This document shows, one piece after another, positions 43,865-55,800 of a stretch of 64,000 nucleotides of DNA (position 1 is its first letter; every line of letters starts with the position of its first letter). The DNA comes from Lentinus brumalis. Taxonomy: Eukaryota > Basidiomycota > Agaricomycetes > Polyporales > Polyporaceae. Below the pieces are notes generated by a model. It saw nothing but the letters and a program-made list of their open reading frames with translations, was not told the origin of the DNA and searched no databases. The position numbers and the translations under genes are program-made. The DNA lies in the NCBI GenBank assembly GCA_001792895.1, contig MARA01000001.1:1240001-1304000 (forward strand), in the 5' to 3' direction.

Positions 43865-44884
43865 GGATCAGCCACAGACGGGAATGGCTACGAAAGACTC
43901 GCGCCTTGGAAATCGGGGATGAGTCGTGCACCAGCCATAGCTCTCGCATGACGCACCTGTTGCAGTTATCGGTCCGGTTCCAGTTCTCAGCAGCCAGGCA
44001 CAGATGACGAATACAGCGCTCTCTCCGTTCTCTCGTGGCGACTGTCGGCGTGCGCGCACACCGTGGCGATGGCGGGGGGAGCGAGAGAGTAGTACTAGTA
44101 GGTATGCAGGCCGTGGAGACTCACCTGCGCCTCTAACACCGCAACTATGGTAAGCCCGGAACCTCTCGATGTGCAATCACACGCCGTCCAAGAATAACGG
44201 GAGAGATGTATTGTTTGGATAGCGCAGAGGTCGTACACGTTGCACTCAGGAAGTAGGTCAACATGCACAGCTGGTAGGAGGAGCGTTGACGTTGCACCCG
44301 ACGATGATGGTCGCACTGAGCTCGTCGCAAGCGCCCAAGGCGCGTGTTCCCGCCACCGCTCTCCCGGCTCCGAACTTCCACGCTCTGCGCTCTGTGCATC
44401 GTCGAATTGAACGATGGATCGTTGAGATGGATGGTTTGCAAGTTGAACGTTGAACGTACTTGATAGTGCAGGTATTACTCGTACACGCTTTTGGGCGCTT
44501 GCAATAAGCGGTGTCGGAGCTCCAACGTCGCCTTGGGCTGAGCTTCATCTGAGTCGGGCTGAGTCACAGCGGAGTACGTAAACCTCCACAAGCAGATTTA
44601 CTTCTTCACAACGGACTTGTGCTTTACCACTACTTCAACTTACTTTCGTTCTTCAGAACTCCCCTCCTCCTCATCAACCGGCTGGTCGAGGTCTGTTCGA
44701 GGTACTCGCGTACAAGACAAGAGCTGCCGTCGAAACCCCTGGCCATAGTATACCCAAACTGGATTGCCTATCCTCCTCCCGTTTTTGCGGTATTGAGCAA
44801 TCGATAGCACTCGCACGAGGTACCGGAAATCATCACCATCTGACCCAACCCATCTCTGACACACCGCAAAACTTGTCCAGTGCT
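43865..44884. other. Divergent intergenic region, RhoGEF / unknown Ser-Pro-rich gene
   Basis: About 1 kb containing both promoters. A pyrimidine-rich stretch lies at 44620-44680. No frame with a domain or splice support. Confidence 0.4.
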
Positions 44885-47520
44885 ATGTCTGTCTCCCCAG
44901 AGGTTAACCCTGCCGACGATGACGACTCCCTCTTCGGCTCGCCCCCCTCCTCGCCGACTAGAGGTAGGTCACCGTCACCGCTAGCCTTACCTAGCGGCAC
45001 AGCACAAAACGTGGGGACTCTTGCACTTCCTGGTTCCCACCTTGTCGCTGAACTACCAGTCACTCCGCCAGCGTCCCTGCCGTTGACTGTGAGCGCACCC
45101 GCTCCCTCCCGTCCACCTCCCCGGATACCGTTGCAATCAATCGAGTCCTCTTCTCGGAGGAATAGCGCGCGCGCTGACTCTGCTCCTCGCAAGTCGCGCA
45201 AGGGTAAGGAGAAGGCGAGATCCTCGACCCCCCGTCCCACTCCCCCTCCCATATCCCTTCCTGCTGCCGATGAAGCTGTCCCACCCAACTTCTTGAGAAA
45301 CCACCAGGCGCTGCTCGGACTTGCAGGCATGGTCGGCGGGGTGAATCCTGCGAACCTTCCGAGGCCCCGCGACACGCGAGGTACTACGGCGGATGACCCG
45401 ATAGTCGTGGAGGAGGAACCATCGCTTCCACAACATCCCTCCATTGGGAAGCGCCCTGTCCGTCCAGGACCGTCGGATCCTTCTCAGCTTCCTCGTCCCA
45501 CCAGTGAGCAGATCCTGGGGTCTCTGCTACAACAGAAGAATGTCTTCCCTGTCGTTGTTTCCCTGCTCCGTCTCCTCGCGCCGGGTGCTCCCTCCCTTGC
45601 GTCTGTCCCACCTCCTTACCCCTACCCTCAACAAGCCCCTCCATCACACAGTACGTCTTCTTTCTGGACGCGTAGTCAAAGCCCGGAACAAGCTGCTGGT
45701 ACGACTGCGTCACCCTTGAGTGCGAGTACGTCCGCACCGCCGTTGAAGCGGCGGAAGCTGAACTCGGTGCCTGCGGGCGCCGCAGATTGGGACGTGCCGT
45801 ACCCTTTCCAGGAGGGTCAGGGCCCGGAAAACTATCGCTTGACCTGGGAGCGCGAGAGGGGCAAGCAGCTCTTGGCGGATCTCGTGCAGCTCGTCAAGGG
45901 TGCTGCCCAGAAAGCCGCGACGAAGACCTGGTACCAGCAGCTGCATTCGCAGCATCGCCACTACGGCCGAGGAGTAGTGGTTGGGTACGGTCCGGAGCCG
46001 ACGGTGAACAAGTATTATCGCCCGAAGACCATGTACTACGGATTGGAGCGTGCGCCGATTGCTTCACAGCGTCCGTACTATCCTTATCCTGCCTACCACG
46101 CATCTGGGACAAGCACGCCGAGTACGGGGGTCGTATGCGGCTCGGATACTGCTCTACCGCACAATCCGTCCTCCTCCGCATCACCCCACGACCAAGGGCA
46201 GCCTAATCCGGAGGAACCACCTACGGCGTTCGACCAACTCGTCGAGTCTCTGGTCAGTGCTCAGCAACAGCAGGAGCAGCAAGTTATTGAAACGTCCGTC
46301 AACTCGGCGTCTACGTCCGCGGCCCACTCGGCATCGTCGCCAGTCGCTTCGTCGAGCATTACGTCTGAGGACAACACGCAGGCCTTGTTCGACAACTGGC
46401 TGGAGATGCTCACCGCGTTCCCGCCTGGTGATCCGAACGAGGGAGCCGCCGCCTCCCCGATCTCGCCTATCTCACATGCGGACGTCGGTGCCACGTCTTC
46501 AGGCGTTCCTACTGACGCTCCCATGTCGCCCGCTGTGACGGAGAGCGTTGCAGACGCGTCGTCGCATATCCCAGACTGTCTCATCGATCCCGCGTTATTG
46601 GACATGGCGTTTGGCCACATCGCCGAAGCAAGCCCTACGACGTCGACGGTGCCTTTGACTTCCCAACCGGCCCCCTCGTCAGCAGTATCAAACTCGGATG
46701 TAGCGGCTGGTCCCTCAACAAGTGTGCAGTCATCCACTCCTTCCCTCGTTGATTCGCCGGCAGTGACCACCGCCTCGCTTCCCGATCCTGCGGACGCCGG
46801 GCCCGCTACGCCGTCATGGGACTGGACCTTCCCTGAAGGACACGAAGAGACGGCCACGGACATGAAGAAGGCACTGGAGGAATGGGCGGGGATGGATGTG
46901 GACGTGGACATGGGTGCCATCATCGACGAGCAACTAGCTTCTGCCGTTCCGACGCCTGCCGCCGAACCGCCACCTGCCTCGGATGATCCTGCAGCGCCGC
47001 AGGTTGGCGTGGACATCGAAACGGCCGGGCATGTGGATTCCCAACCTGCTCAGCCGCATGCGCCAGTGCAGTTCGGTTTGGAGGATGCGTTGCGGCAGGG
47101 TCCCGAGGCTCGGGATCTGTTACAGCCGATCATCGAGCATGACGCTGCAGAGATGACCGCGCAGCCATCCATCCCTCCTTGGAACCCGCCGCCACCTTTG
47201 CATGGGCCCGCCCAGCATCCCGCCTCCACGGTCGTCGGCCTGCTTCCGCCGCCGTTCGTCTCGTCTGTGGCGTACGCCATGGCCGCCTCAGCTCGTGCAA
47301 AGGGCACGGCGCCCGGCACGGGCAATGGGGTCGGAGCCCCCTCAGCCCCGGGGGGAAGCAGGAAAGGAAGGCGGTCTTGGAGAGGGCGCGGAAGATGCGC
47401 GCGGCGCTCGCGGCGGAGGTCGAGCGTGCGAAGGTTGCGTTGTGGGAGACGACGCTGGAGCAGGGCGTGTTGGTTGGGTTTGGAAAGGAGTTGGAGAAGG
47501 AGGCTGGGACGAGGAGGTGA
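44885..47520 (+). CDS. Unknown Ser/Pro/Ala-rich basidiomycete protein with a C-terminal helical segment
   Basis: One long exon from the ATG at 44885 (MSVSPEVNPADDDDSLFGSP); I do not recognise the family. Visible parts: an acidic-Ser N-terminus; a basic patch with KSRKGKEKARSS (about 105-115); a possible nuclear signal LKRRKLN; and the most conserved-looking block, DWDVPYPFQEGQGPENYRLTW, followed by KQLLADLVQLVKGAAQKAATKTWYQQ and YYRPKTMYYGLER. Then comes a Gln run (SAQQQQEQQ), a long Ser/Thr/Pro region and a final charged helix (QERKAVLERARKMRAALAAE). That helix is reached only if one base is added to the G6 run 47350-47355. The length then becomes divisible by three (878 aa). As read, the frame runs on in Arg-rich nonsense to 47623. 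Composition suggests a nuclear regulatory or scaffold protein (inference). Confidence 0.75.
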
Positions 47521-48779
47521 GGTGATTGGGACGAGTGACAGGAGCAAAAGTATGGGGGCCTGGGTGGTTTGGAGGCTCCTCGTTGTCGAGCACAAGCGTA
47601 CAGTACTCTTCGCACATTACTGAGAATATAATGCATGCATTGACCGTTGCGTTGTAGTGCTCGACAGACTTGATCCTCGACGTCCGACATGCTTTTCCCG
47701 CACCGTTGAGATGCTCACGGGGACCCGCAAGCTGTTTCAGATTCGCTTCGGAGAGGCACAGAACTCAAACGCAAGGGTCCACGCATCGTCTTCCGGCGAT
47801 CCTTTCGAACCAGTGATTCATGCGCAATGTCAGCTCGGAATGAGGCACCACTGGCACCAGTCGAGTCGCGTCCGTTGAGTCGAGCGCTCGACGCATATCT
47901 GTCGCATCGTTGTACTCTCTGGGCGGCACCCCTCGAAAGCAGTACTGTGTGCGGTAAAAGCTCAGATCTTTCTGTCGTGTGTCTGTCGTGTGGACTGCAG
48001 CATTGAAACTCGAGATTGTGTCGACATTCTGATTCTGAACATGATGACCTCGAATTCCTGCGGTATGTATTAGGCGCCACCATTTCGCACTACGCAGTGA
48101 CACTACGCTGGCTGGCCTGCTGCACATGTTGCCCACTGCGCCGCCCTCGCAGCTGTCCTCAACGTCTCTTGTACCCAACATCACCGCGCGATGCTCTCGT
48201 GGACGCGCAGAGGGCTGCATGAGGCGGGAGAGAATGATTCAGAGAAGGAGGAGTCTGGAATGGCAACACGCGACGGTGGGACCCCGGGAGCTGCCTTCGC
48301 TATGAGAGGGCACGGACCACCCGCGCGCCCGCCGCGCTGAGCAGCTGTCTCGGAATGTGGACGACCTGAGTTGCTGGAGCACATGCCCCGTGTCCAACCA
48401 GTGCAGCGTGCAATGTGCGAGAGTGAGGAGGAGAAGGAGAGGCCGCGATGGGCGTCGGCGGAGTTCCGGGGTCCCTGGCGAGGAGAGTGTTAGAATTGTG
48501 GATTGGGAGACGAGCGTCGACTTGCCTCTTACTCCCGTCTCTCTCCCCGCCCACGCTCTCCTCCCCGTCCCCGTCGCCGATCGACGCCAGCGCGCCGTTG
48601 AGCACGCCCCTCAGCCTGCACATCGAGCAGCCCGTCTCTCCTGCTGCCCGTCGCCTTCTGTCACTGTTATCGCCCCGCACTTTCCCTCCGTTTCTCAGAC
48701 TCTCTGTCCCTCCGCACGCTTCTGCTTCTCTGCTTCGTTCTTGCTCTCTCTTCTACTTCCTAACAACACCCGTCCTGCG
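47521..48779. other. Intergenic region upstream of the ataxin-2 homologue
   Basis: 1.26 kb without a supported gene. The last 250 bp (about 48520-48770) are strongly CT-rich, typical of the promoter and leader of a constitutive fungal gene. Confidence 0.45.
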
Positions 48780-51700
48780 ATGGCCACCACTGCAAGACAG
48801 TCCAAGCCGCCCCGGAAGGGACCCGACCCTGGTCCTCGGTCCGTTGCCCTTTCCTCTCGCTTCGCCATATACGTGAGCACGCCCTGACCTGAGCTCTTCT
48901 CCCGTCCAAATAGCCGTGCTCCTGCATGGAACGGCGCGCGTGCGTCCCCGACGTTCTCCCCGGCCCCGCCAACGCACGCCTTCCAAATGGTAACCAACAG
49001 GGCCCTGCAGGCGCCTTCCCGCCTCTTGCGAATGGGACTCGCCCGAGCCCCGCACCAGCCGACCCCGCACACGCTCGTATTCTATCGCAGATCTCTGGAC
49101 TCACGGTACGTACCGTCTTCTGGTCTCAAGACATGCCGTTCGTGGCGGTCATGACGCAGCTGGCCATGGGTGCGTGTATGATTGGTCTCACTGACTCGGC
49201 GCGCCTCCTCAGGGAACGACAGTCACGATCTCGACCAAGACTAACATGCGCCTTGAGGGCGTTGTCCAGTCGACGAGTGCGGAGGGAGACACGACCGGTG
49301 TTACGCTCAAGGACGTCAAGGAGGTCACCAACCCCGGCGCCCCACTCAAGGAGACGTTCTTCATCGCGGCGACCAACATCCAGGAGTGGTCGTCCGGGCC
49401 CGCGGACGCGAAGGTCCCGAACGGTGCAGACTGTGCGTTCCCATTCCATTCTCACACGTATGGGCAAACGCTGACGGCTGTGTATGGCTTCTTGATTTTT
49501 GCATGTTTCGGGCCCTGTCGCCGTCGACTTGCACGGACACAGCCTTCAAGACGGACACCGACATTTCGCTCAAGGCGGCGGCCCGGCGTGAACGCGAGCT
49601 ACAGGCCTGGCAGCCAGATTCGACTGATTCGAGCGCGCCGGCCGCTGCTTCGGGCGCTGGCAACCGTGACGAGTTGACCTTTGGGCCCGGGGCGTCAGGC
49701 GGCTCATGGGACCAGTTCGCGGCCAATGAGAAACTGTTCGGCGTGACGGCGGGCTTCGACGAGGAGCTTTACACCACGAAGATCAATAGGGATGCTCCGG
49801 ACTTCAAGGAGAAGGAGCGGAAGGCGCAGCAGATCGCCAACGAGATCCTGAACGTGAGTGTCGTATTCGATCGTCTGGTGGGGGCGGTGGTTGACGGATG
49901 GACGATTGCGTATATCACTGTGGTTGCTGCTGTTGCAGTCCTCGACGAACAACCCGCATATCGCCGAGGAGCGTGTCATGAACTTAGCTAACGACGGTTC
50001 TGCAACCAACGAGGAGGACAAGTGCGTTGCTCCCACTCCCCGCTACGTGGCTGTGCTAAATGGTTACAGGTATGGCGCCGTCGTCCGTAGCGCGAACGCG
50101 TACGTTCCTCCTGGCGCGCGCAAGGGTACTACGTCTGCCACCCCTCCCGCGAAGTCAGAGATTCCGAAGGTCGCGGTCAACGCTCCTGATGGCTCGGCTG
50201 TTCCAAGCGCGACGACTTCCTCGACGCCTTCGGCCAGCAAAGTCCCTTCCCCTGCGCCTGGCGGTGCTAAGCAGCCGGCGGATGCTGTGCCGGCGTTCCG
50301 AAACTTTGTATCGACGGAGAAGGACCGGCTTCTGAAGAAGAAGCAGGCGTTGATGAAGAGCGAGATGGACAAGCGGCTGTCTGATCTCGTCAACTTTTCC
50401 AAGTCGTTCAAGCTGAACAAGCCTATCCCCGACGACCTCGTCCCGATCCTTGCGAAGGACGAGGATAAGCAGCGCCTGATCAAGGAGAAATCCTCGCGCG
50501 ACGCAGAGGACACGAAGGCTCGTTCCATTGGCGTTTCCTCGACAATCGCTGCTACTCCCGGAGCTCGCGCTGTACCTGTTCCCTTGAAGGGTGCGGATAC
50601 TTCCCGTGGTGTTACTACGGCGAAGCCCTCTGGCGCATCTGGCACCGGCAACGCCATGGCCAAGACTGCGACGGCACCGAGCAAACCCACCGATGCCGGG
50701 AAGAAGATCAACATGATTATCCAGCCGATACCGCCCTTCAAGGGCAAGCGTACGTCGGCACCGGCACCAACTCAGGCGCAATCCGCTGCCTCAGCTGCGG
50801 CCAACGGCGCTGCGAAGCCCGCTGCGAGCCCGTTGTCTCCTACTGCGCAGAACAGGCTGAACGTCAACGCGTCCTCGTTTAGGCCGAATGTCAAGGCATC
50901 TGCGTTCTCTCCTGTGGGTAGCCTTCCTAACTTCTGAGCCTGCTGATTTGCTGGACTGACGTTATACTTTCAGGGTGGTTCTCCGAGCCCCAACAACGGT
51001 GCCGCGTCGTCAGCGTCTTCGGCTGGCAAGCAGGGCGAGAACGTCTCTCCACAAGGACCGCCTAACCCCTTCTTCGGTACCCGCGTTGTGAAGAAGACAC
51101 CCTTGGTCCATGTCAAGGACGACTTCAACCCGTTCAAGCACCACAAAGTCATCGAGGCCGCCCAAGTCGGTGCGTGCTGCTGTCTCCCCTAATTCCTCCG
51201 CAAGTGCCGCCGGAGTTACGTAAACTGACGATGGGTATGCACACATACAGCCCCGACATGGCCGTACAACGGCAAGCGTTACATGCAGATGTTCCCTCCG
51301 ATTCAGGTGCAGCCACAGCAGCAGTCGCCTCCTATGGCACCCCCTGGTCCGCCGCCTCAGATGCCCCCGACGACGTACGAGGAGGATCCCGCTGCGCAAG
51401 CGGCGCGGGGCTATGTCTACGCTTATCCTCCATACGGGTACCCCGGTCAGGTACGTAGTCTTCCAATGTCCTTTTACGAGGATGGACGGAGGAATTCAAA
51501 CGGCTGTGATGCAGATGATGCAGCATATGATGCCTGGAATGGCCCCTCCTCCTCCTGGATACATGCCCGGACCGTACATGCAACATATGCCTTACCCTAT
51601 GCCTCCACCGAACGGTGCGTTTCTCCGTACGAGCATCAATCACATTATCTTCTGGTTGCAGATTGCTAATGTTCGTCTAGCTATGTACCCCTCCACACCG

Positions 51701-52101
51701 ATGGGTCAGATGCCTCGTGAGCCTTCGCTCTGGTTTGTATCACGTATAGTACTGGTCGCTGACGAAGGTTGACAGCCCCTCAAGCATATGGGATGCCCCC
51801 TCCTCCCCCGCCCGGTGCCTACCCTCCGCCACCAAACGGCGCCGGTCATCGTCCATCAATGCCGCCGACCCCGATACCGTCGCACGCGCATCCCTACTAC
51901 CACCACCAAAGCCCTCAACGTACGCCAGTCTCCTATCACTTGGTGCCCGCAGGACAGTTCATGATGGCTGATGGTAATTTTGCTGCAGTGCAACATGCCG
52001 TGCCGTACCCGATGATGATGCCCCCGCCGGGGCACGTCCCCCATCCGTACGACCCCAACGGGCAGCCCCCGCAGCCTGTGCAAATGGGTGGCCATGCCTA
52101 G
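48780..52101 (+). CDS. PBP1: Ataxin-2 homologue Pbp1 (Lsm, LsmAD, PAM2)
   Basis: Exons: 48780-48838, 48914-49105, 49213-49432, 49543-49853, 49939-50021, 50070-50913, 50974-51169, 51251-51450, 51515-51614, 51681-51716, 51776-51919 and 51989-52101 (about 832 aa). The Lsm domain is GTTVTISTKTNMRLEGVV...VTLKDVKEVTNPGAP. The LsmAD has FKTDTDISLKAAARRERELQ, DELTFG and GFDEELYTTKINRDAPDFKEKE. A PAM2 motif RLNVNASSFRPNVKASAF (near 50855-50910) would bind the poly(A)-binding protein MLLE domain. The tail is Pro/Met/Gln-rich, as in stress-granule proteins. Exon 2 is in two frames: RRAPAWNGARASPTFSPAPP first, then GNQQGPAGAFPPLANGTRP. One extra base between about 48950 and 48990 joins them and makes the CDS divisible by three. 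The last intron is in frame and could be retained. Confidence 0.9.
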
Positions 52102-52877
52102 GCCGGCGTAGGGGGCCCCAGCCGCGTCGCCGTGTCTGAGCCTTTCTTCCTCGTCTCTCTGTCATTATCACATCGTGCATCCTCGACGTCTGCTTCTGAC
52201 CCTCACATATGGCATCCCTGCCCGTCATCCCCACCTCCACCCTCCCTAGCCACTCTCCCTCCCCCACCACTGCCCTACGTACTCCACTCCACTCTTCCTA
52301 CCTATCTCCCCATGCAGCGACGCAGACACATGTGGGCGCGGTGCACGCGACTTGCTCTACGCTCTGGAGTCGAGGATGTGCGCGCCGGTTACACGGCAGT
52401 CGTGCGGCGCGCGCTCCTCGATGTGAGCGGGGCTCCAGTCCGCTGTGCGTCCGCGCCACGCCATGCGTGTTGTTGCTCCCAGTTCCTCCGCCCATCCGCT
52501 CGTCAGTCCGTCCGTCAGCCCCGTGTTGTTTTGGTTTGTCGTGTGTTGTCAGTTGCAAATTGTTGTGATGCATTGTTTCGCAAAATCATGGCGCTTTCTT
52601 CGCGGGTGGACTACGAATGACTATTGGCGCATTGTCGCTGACTGTGCGAGTGTGCATCGTTAATACAAGAAAGGCCTCGATACAGAGGGCGTGCTCGTGA
52701 GGTATGTAATGAGACAGCGCGGTGTCGTAAGTGAACGTTATTGTCGTGAAAGGGTGCTCGCCTGCGAAGTACATACAGCGTACAATTATTTAAGTGTGCA
52801 TAAGGTCTGCGACGACATGCCGAAGGAGTGAATCGAATAAATATCTGAAGACACAGAGAGACGTCGGAGCAATTGCA
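52102..52877. other. Convergent intergenic region, PBP1 / BUB1
   Basis: CT-rich 3' flank of PBP1 (52130-52320) and the 3' end of BUB1. No coding-like frame or RNA gene. Confidence 0.4.
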
Positions 52878-55800
52878 TCAACCCTTACCACCAAGGATAG
52901 CCAACCCAACCTTCTTGAGGAGACCCTTCAAGCTGTTGCTAGCTCGATTGCAGTTAGCCTGCAGCCACGACTCCATCTCCCCGCGCAGCACCGCGAGCTC
53001 GTCTGTGACAGGTAGCTTGCCGTCCGGACGAACCAGAGTAGGGTTCAGCAGTACGTCGAACAACCTCGTCCAGAGGTCGCCCTGCCAGTACCGCTTGAAC
53101 GGCGTCGACAGCTTGTGGTGAATCTTGCCATCGGGGTTGGGAGTGGGCGAAGGGATGACGGACGACGCCTCGATGTATTTCCCATACAGCATGCAATAGA
53201 TGATGCCCGCGAGACCAAAGTAGTCCGTCTGGAACGTCCACGGCTCACCCGCGCGCATCTCGAGGCAGTCGCGTGCGTCCGTGGGCCATTCGGCAATGTA
53301 TCGCTGGCCGGCGGGGAAGAGGCGGGTGTCGATCGTGCGCCCGAAGTCGATCAACTTGATGCCCTTGTACGACCAACCACCTTCGCCCGACGGCTGGTAG
53401 ACGGCCTGCCACGCAGAGGCCGGGCCTGGGACATCTTCGATGCGCAGGAGGCAGTTGTCGATCTTCATGTCACCATGTATGAAGCCCGCGCGGTGCATGC
53501 CCTCGAGCAGGCGCATGAGCTCGATCGCGAAGAACATGACGAGCAGCTCGTCGAGGCATGCGCCCTGCTGCGTGATCCCTGCTGAGGAGGCACGGTTCAC
53601 GATGTCGAGGAGCGTGCCCTGCTTGCGAAGCTCGAGGATTAGGAAGCTCTCGTCACGGAACGCATACAGAGCTTGGGGGGTGATGATGGATCTCCGCAGG
53701 TTCGCGGACAGTGTGGAGTGTATGCGCCGAAGGACGTGGAACTCCCAGAGGTTGCGCGGTTTCACGACCTTCAATGCCACCCGGTTGGCCTCCTCCAAGT
53801 CCTCATCCTCATCATCGTCCTCATCGTCATCGTCCTGCTTGGCAAGATCGAGGTCAATGGCCTCAAAGACCGCACCAAAGCCGCCTTCACCAAGCTTGTC
53901 TACTACCGCGAACTGGCGATCGTGTATGCGGATCTCGAATGTCTCCCCGTCCTGCATCGAGCGACCAGAATTGGAGTTGCCGCTCGCACGGCGGGTCTTC
54001 TTCCTGGCGAACTTCTGCAACGCGTCAAGCTGCTGTGCGTCGTTGCTCCTGAGGTCATGAAACGCAGAGTCTGCGGGGATGAGTCTGAGGAGAGTAGACA
54101 CAATGGGAGGGTCGAAGGGATTGCAAGGATTTGGTGGCTTGAAGGATGACGCGACGTCGAGTGCATCCGCTAGACTCAACGTTCCTGTTCGCTCTTCGAT
54201 ATTCACGACTTCCTCCTCGTCCTCCTCTTCCTCGTCCTCCTCCTGCAGTTCGGCAGCCAACCGCTCTGCCTCGATCGTTGGGTCACGATGGATGCTGAAC
54301 CCTGGTGTCCCATGACCACGGGTGCTCGACGTGTACTCGAACGTCCGCTCCGTGATCGGGGTCATCACATTGAACTGTCCGAACCGTCCACCGAGCGGAA
54401 CGCGATATCCTCCAGTCCTCTCGCCGTCGTCATCGTCATCGAATGCATCGTCAGCACCTTCGATGGGAATCGGCTCGCTTGCCGGTTGCTGGTCGTACCC
54501 ATCGAAGTCGTCGAAGTCGTCGGAACTCCCGCTCGCGAACGTATCCTGTGAGTTAGCTCTCTCCAGCTCCAAATGCGGGTGAGCATCGACGTCTGACTCT
54601 GTGGTAGGAGTGTAGGATTCGGGTTCCTGTTCGGGTTCAGACGCTGGCTCTGACTCTGGCTCCGGTTCTTCCTCTGTGGGAGCGGGCTCTGGTTCTGGCT
54701 CCGGCTCCGCTGGTGGTGGCGGAGTGAAGACAGTACGGAGAGGCGTACGCTCGCCCAAGACAGGCCTACCAGAGGTGGATGAAGAGAGGGGCTGCTTCGA
54801 CGCGGTCTTGTCAGTGAACGGCGTGAAAATCGGAGCTGATGTGCCCTCGGTCTTCGGCACTGGCCTGCTGAAGACCTTCGGTGCGTTCTCGTCAGAGAAA
54901 GGCATGAACTTCGTCGCCCCCGCAGACGCCGGGCGAAAGATATTCTCTCCCTTCGCGTCGTCAGAGAAGACATCTCGCCTGTCGCGGTAAGTCGCGGACG
55001 CCGGGGTGAGGCTGAAGACTGGAGAGGGCTTTGATTCGGAGTCGATATGAACAGCGAGCTTCTTCTTGGGTCCTTGCGCATTCTCGTCAGCTTTGAGGCC
55101 AAGTGCGGAAGGATCCTTAAGCGATAATACTGGTCGATTGGGGTTCGGCGTGACGACTGGCTTGATCGCAGGCTCTGGGTCAACGAATGGCATAATCTGT
55201 CAAGGGGATAAGTGACTTTCTATCATATTCAGTGCATATACTGACCTTCGGAGGAGCGACCGGAGTTTTGTTCTCTCTATGGGCATTCTCGTCCACGAAA
55301 GGTCGGAACGCTACTCACAGGTGAGCGAGACATGATGACGGAAGTCAGTATACACAAGAACGTACCTGGCGTCTTTGTTGATGCCTCCGCGTTCTCATTG
55401 CTCAACGAGCGGAGTAGAGGTGCCATGGGCGTAACAGGCTCGATCTTCCTCACAGGCGCATGCTTGCTCCCAGCAGCCGGGCCGAAGCGCATAGACTTCT
55501 CCGGCGAGTTGTACATCCCAAACACATCCGCAAGTGCCTCCTTTGTGGCGATCGTGACGGTAGGCTCGGCCCCAGCTGCGAACTTGCGCGTCATCGTCGT
55601 CTTCGTGCCTTTGCTCGCGTCTTCTGAGAAACCGACGCGACGGTCACGCTCGGGGCAGGAGGCGGGCCCCACTTCTTGCCGAGCAGACCCATCGAGCGCG
55701 CTCTTGCCTCCTGCATGCTGTATTCGACCCCCTCCTCCGTGAAGAGCAGCGACAGGTTGAAGCGCAGCTTCTCTTTCCGTTTCCCCGGTATAGGCGGAGC

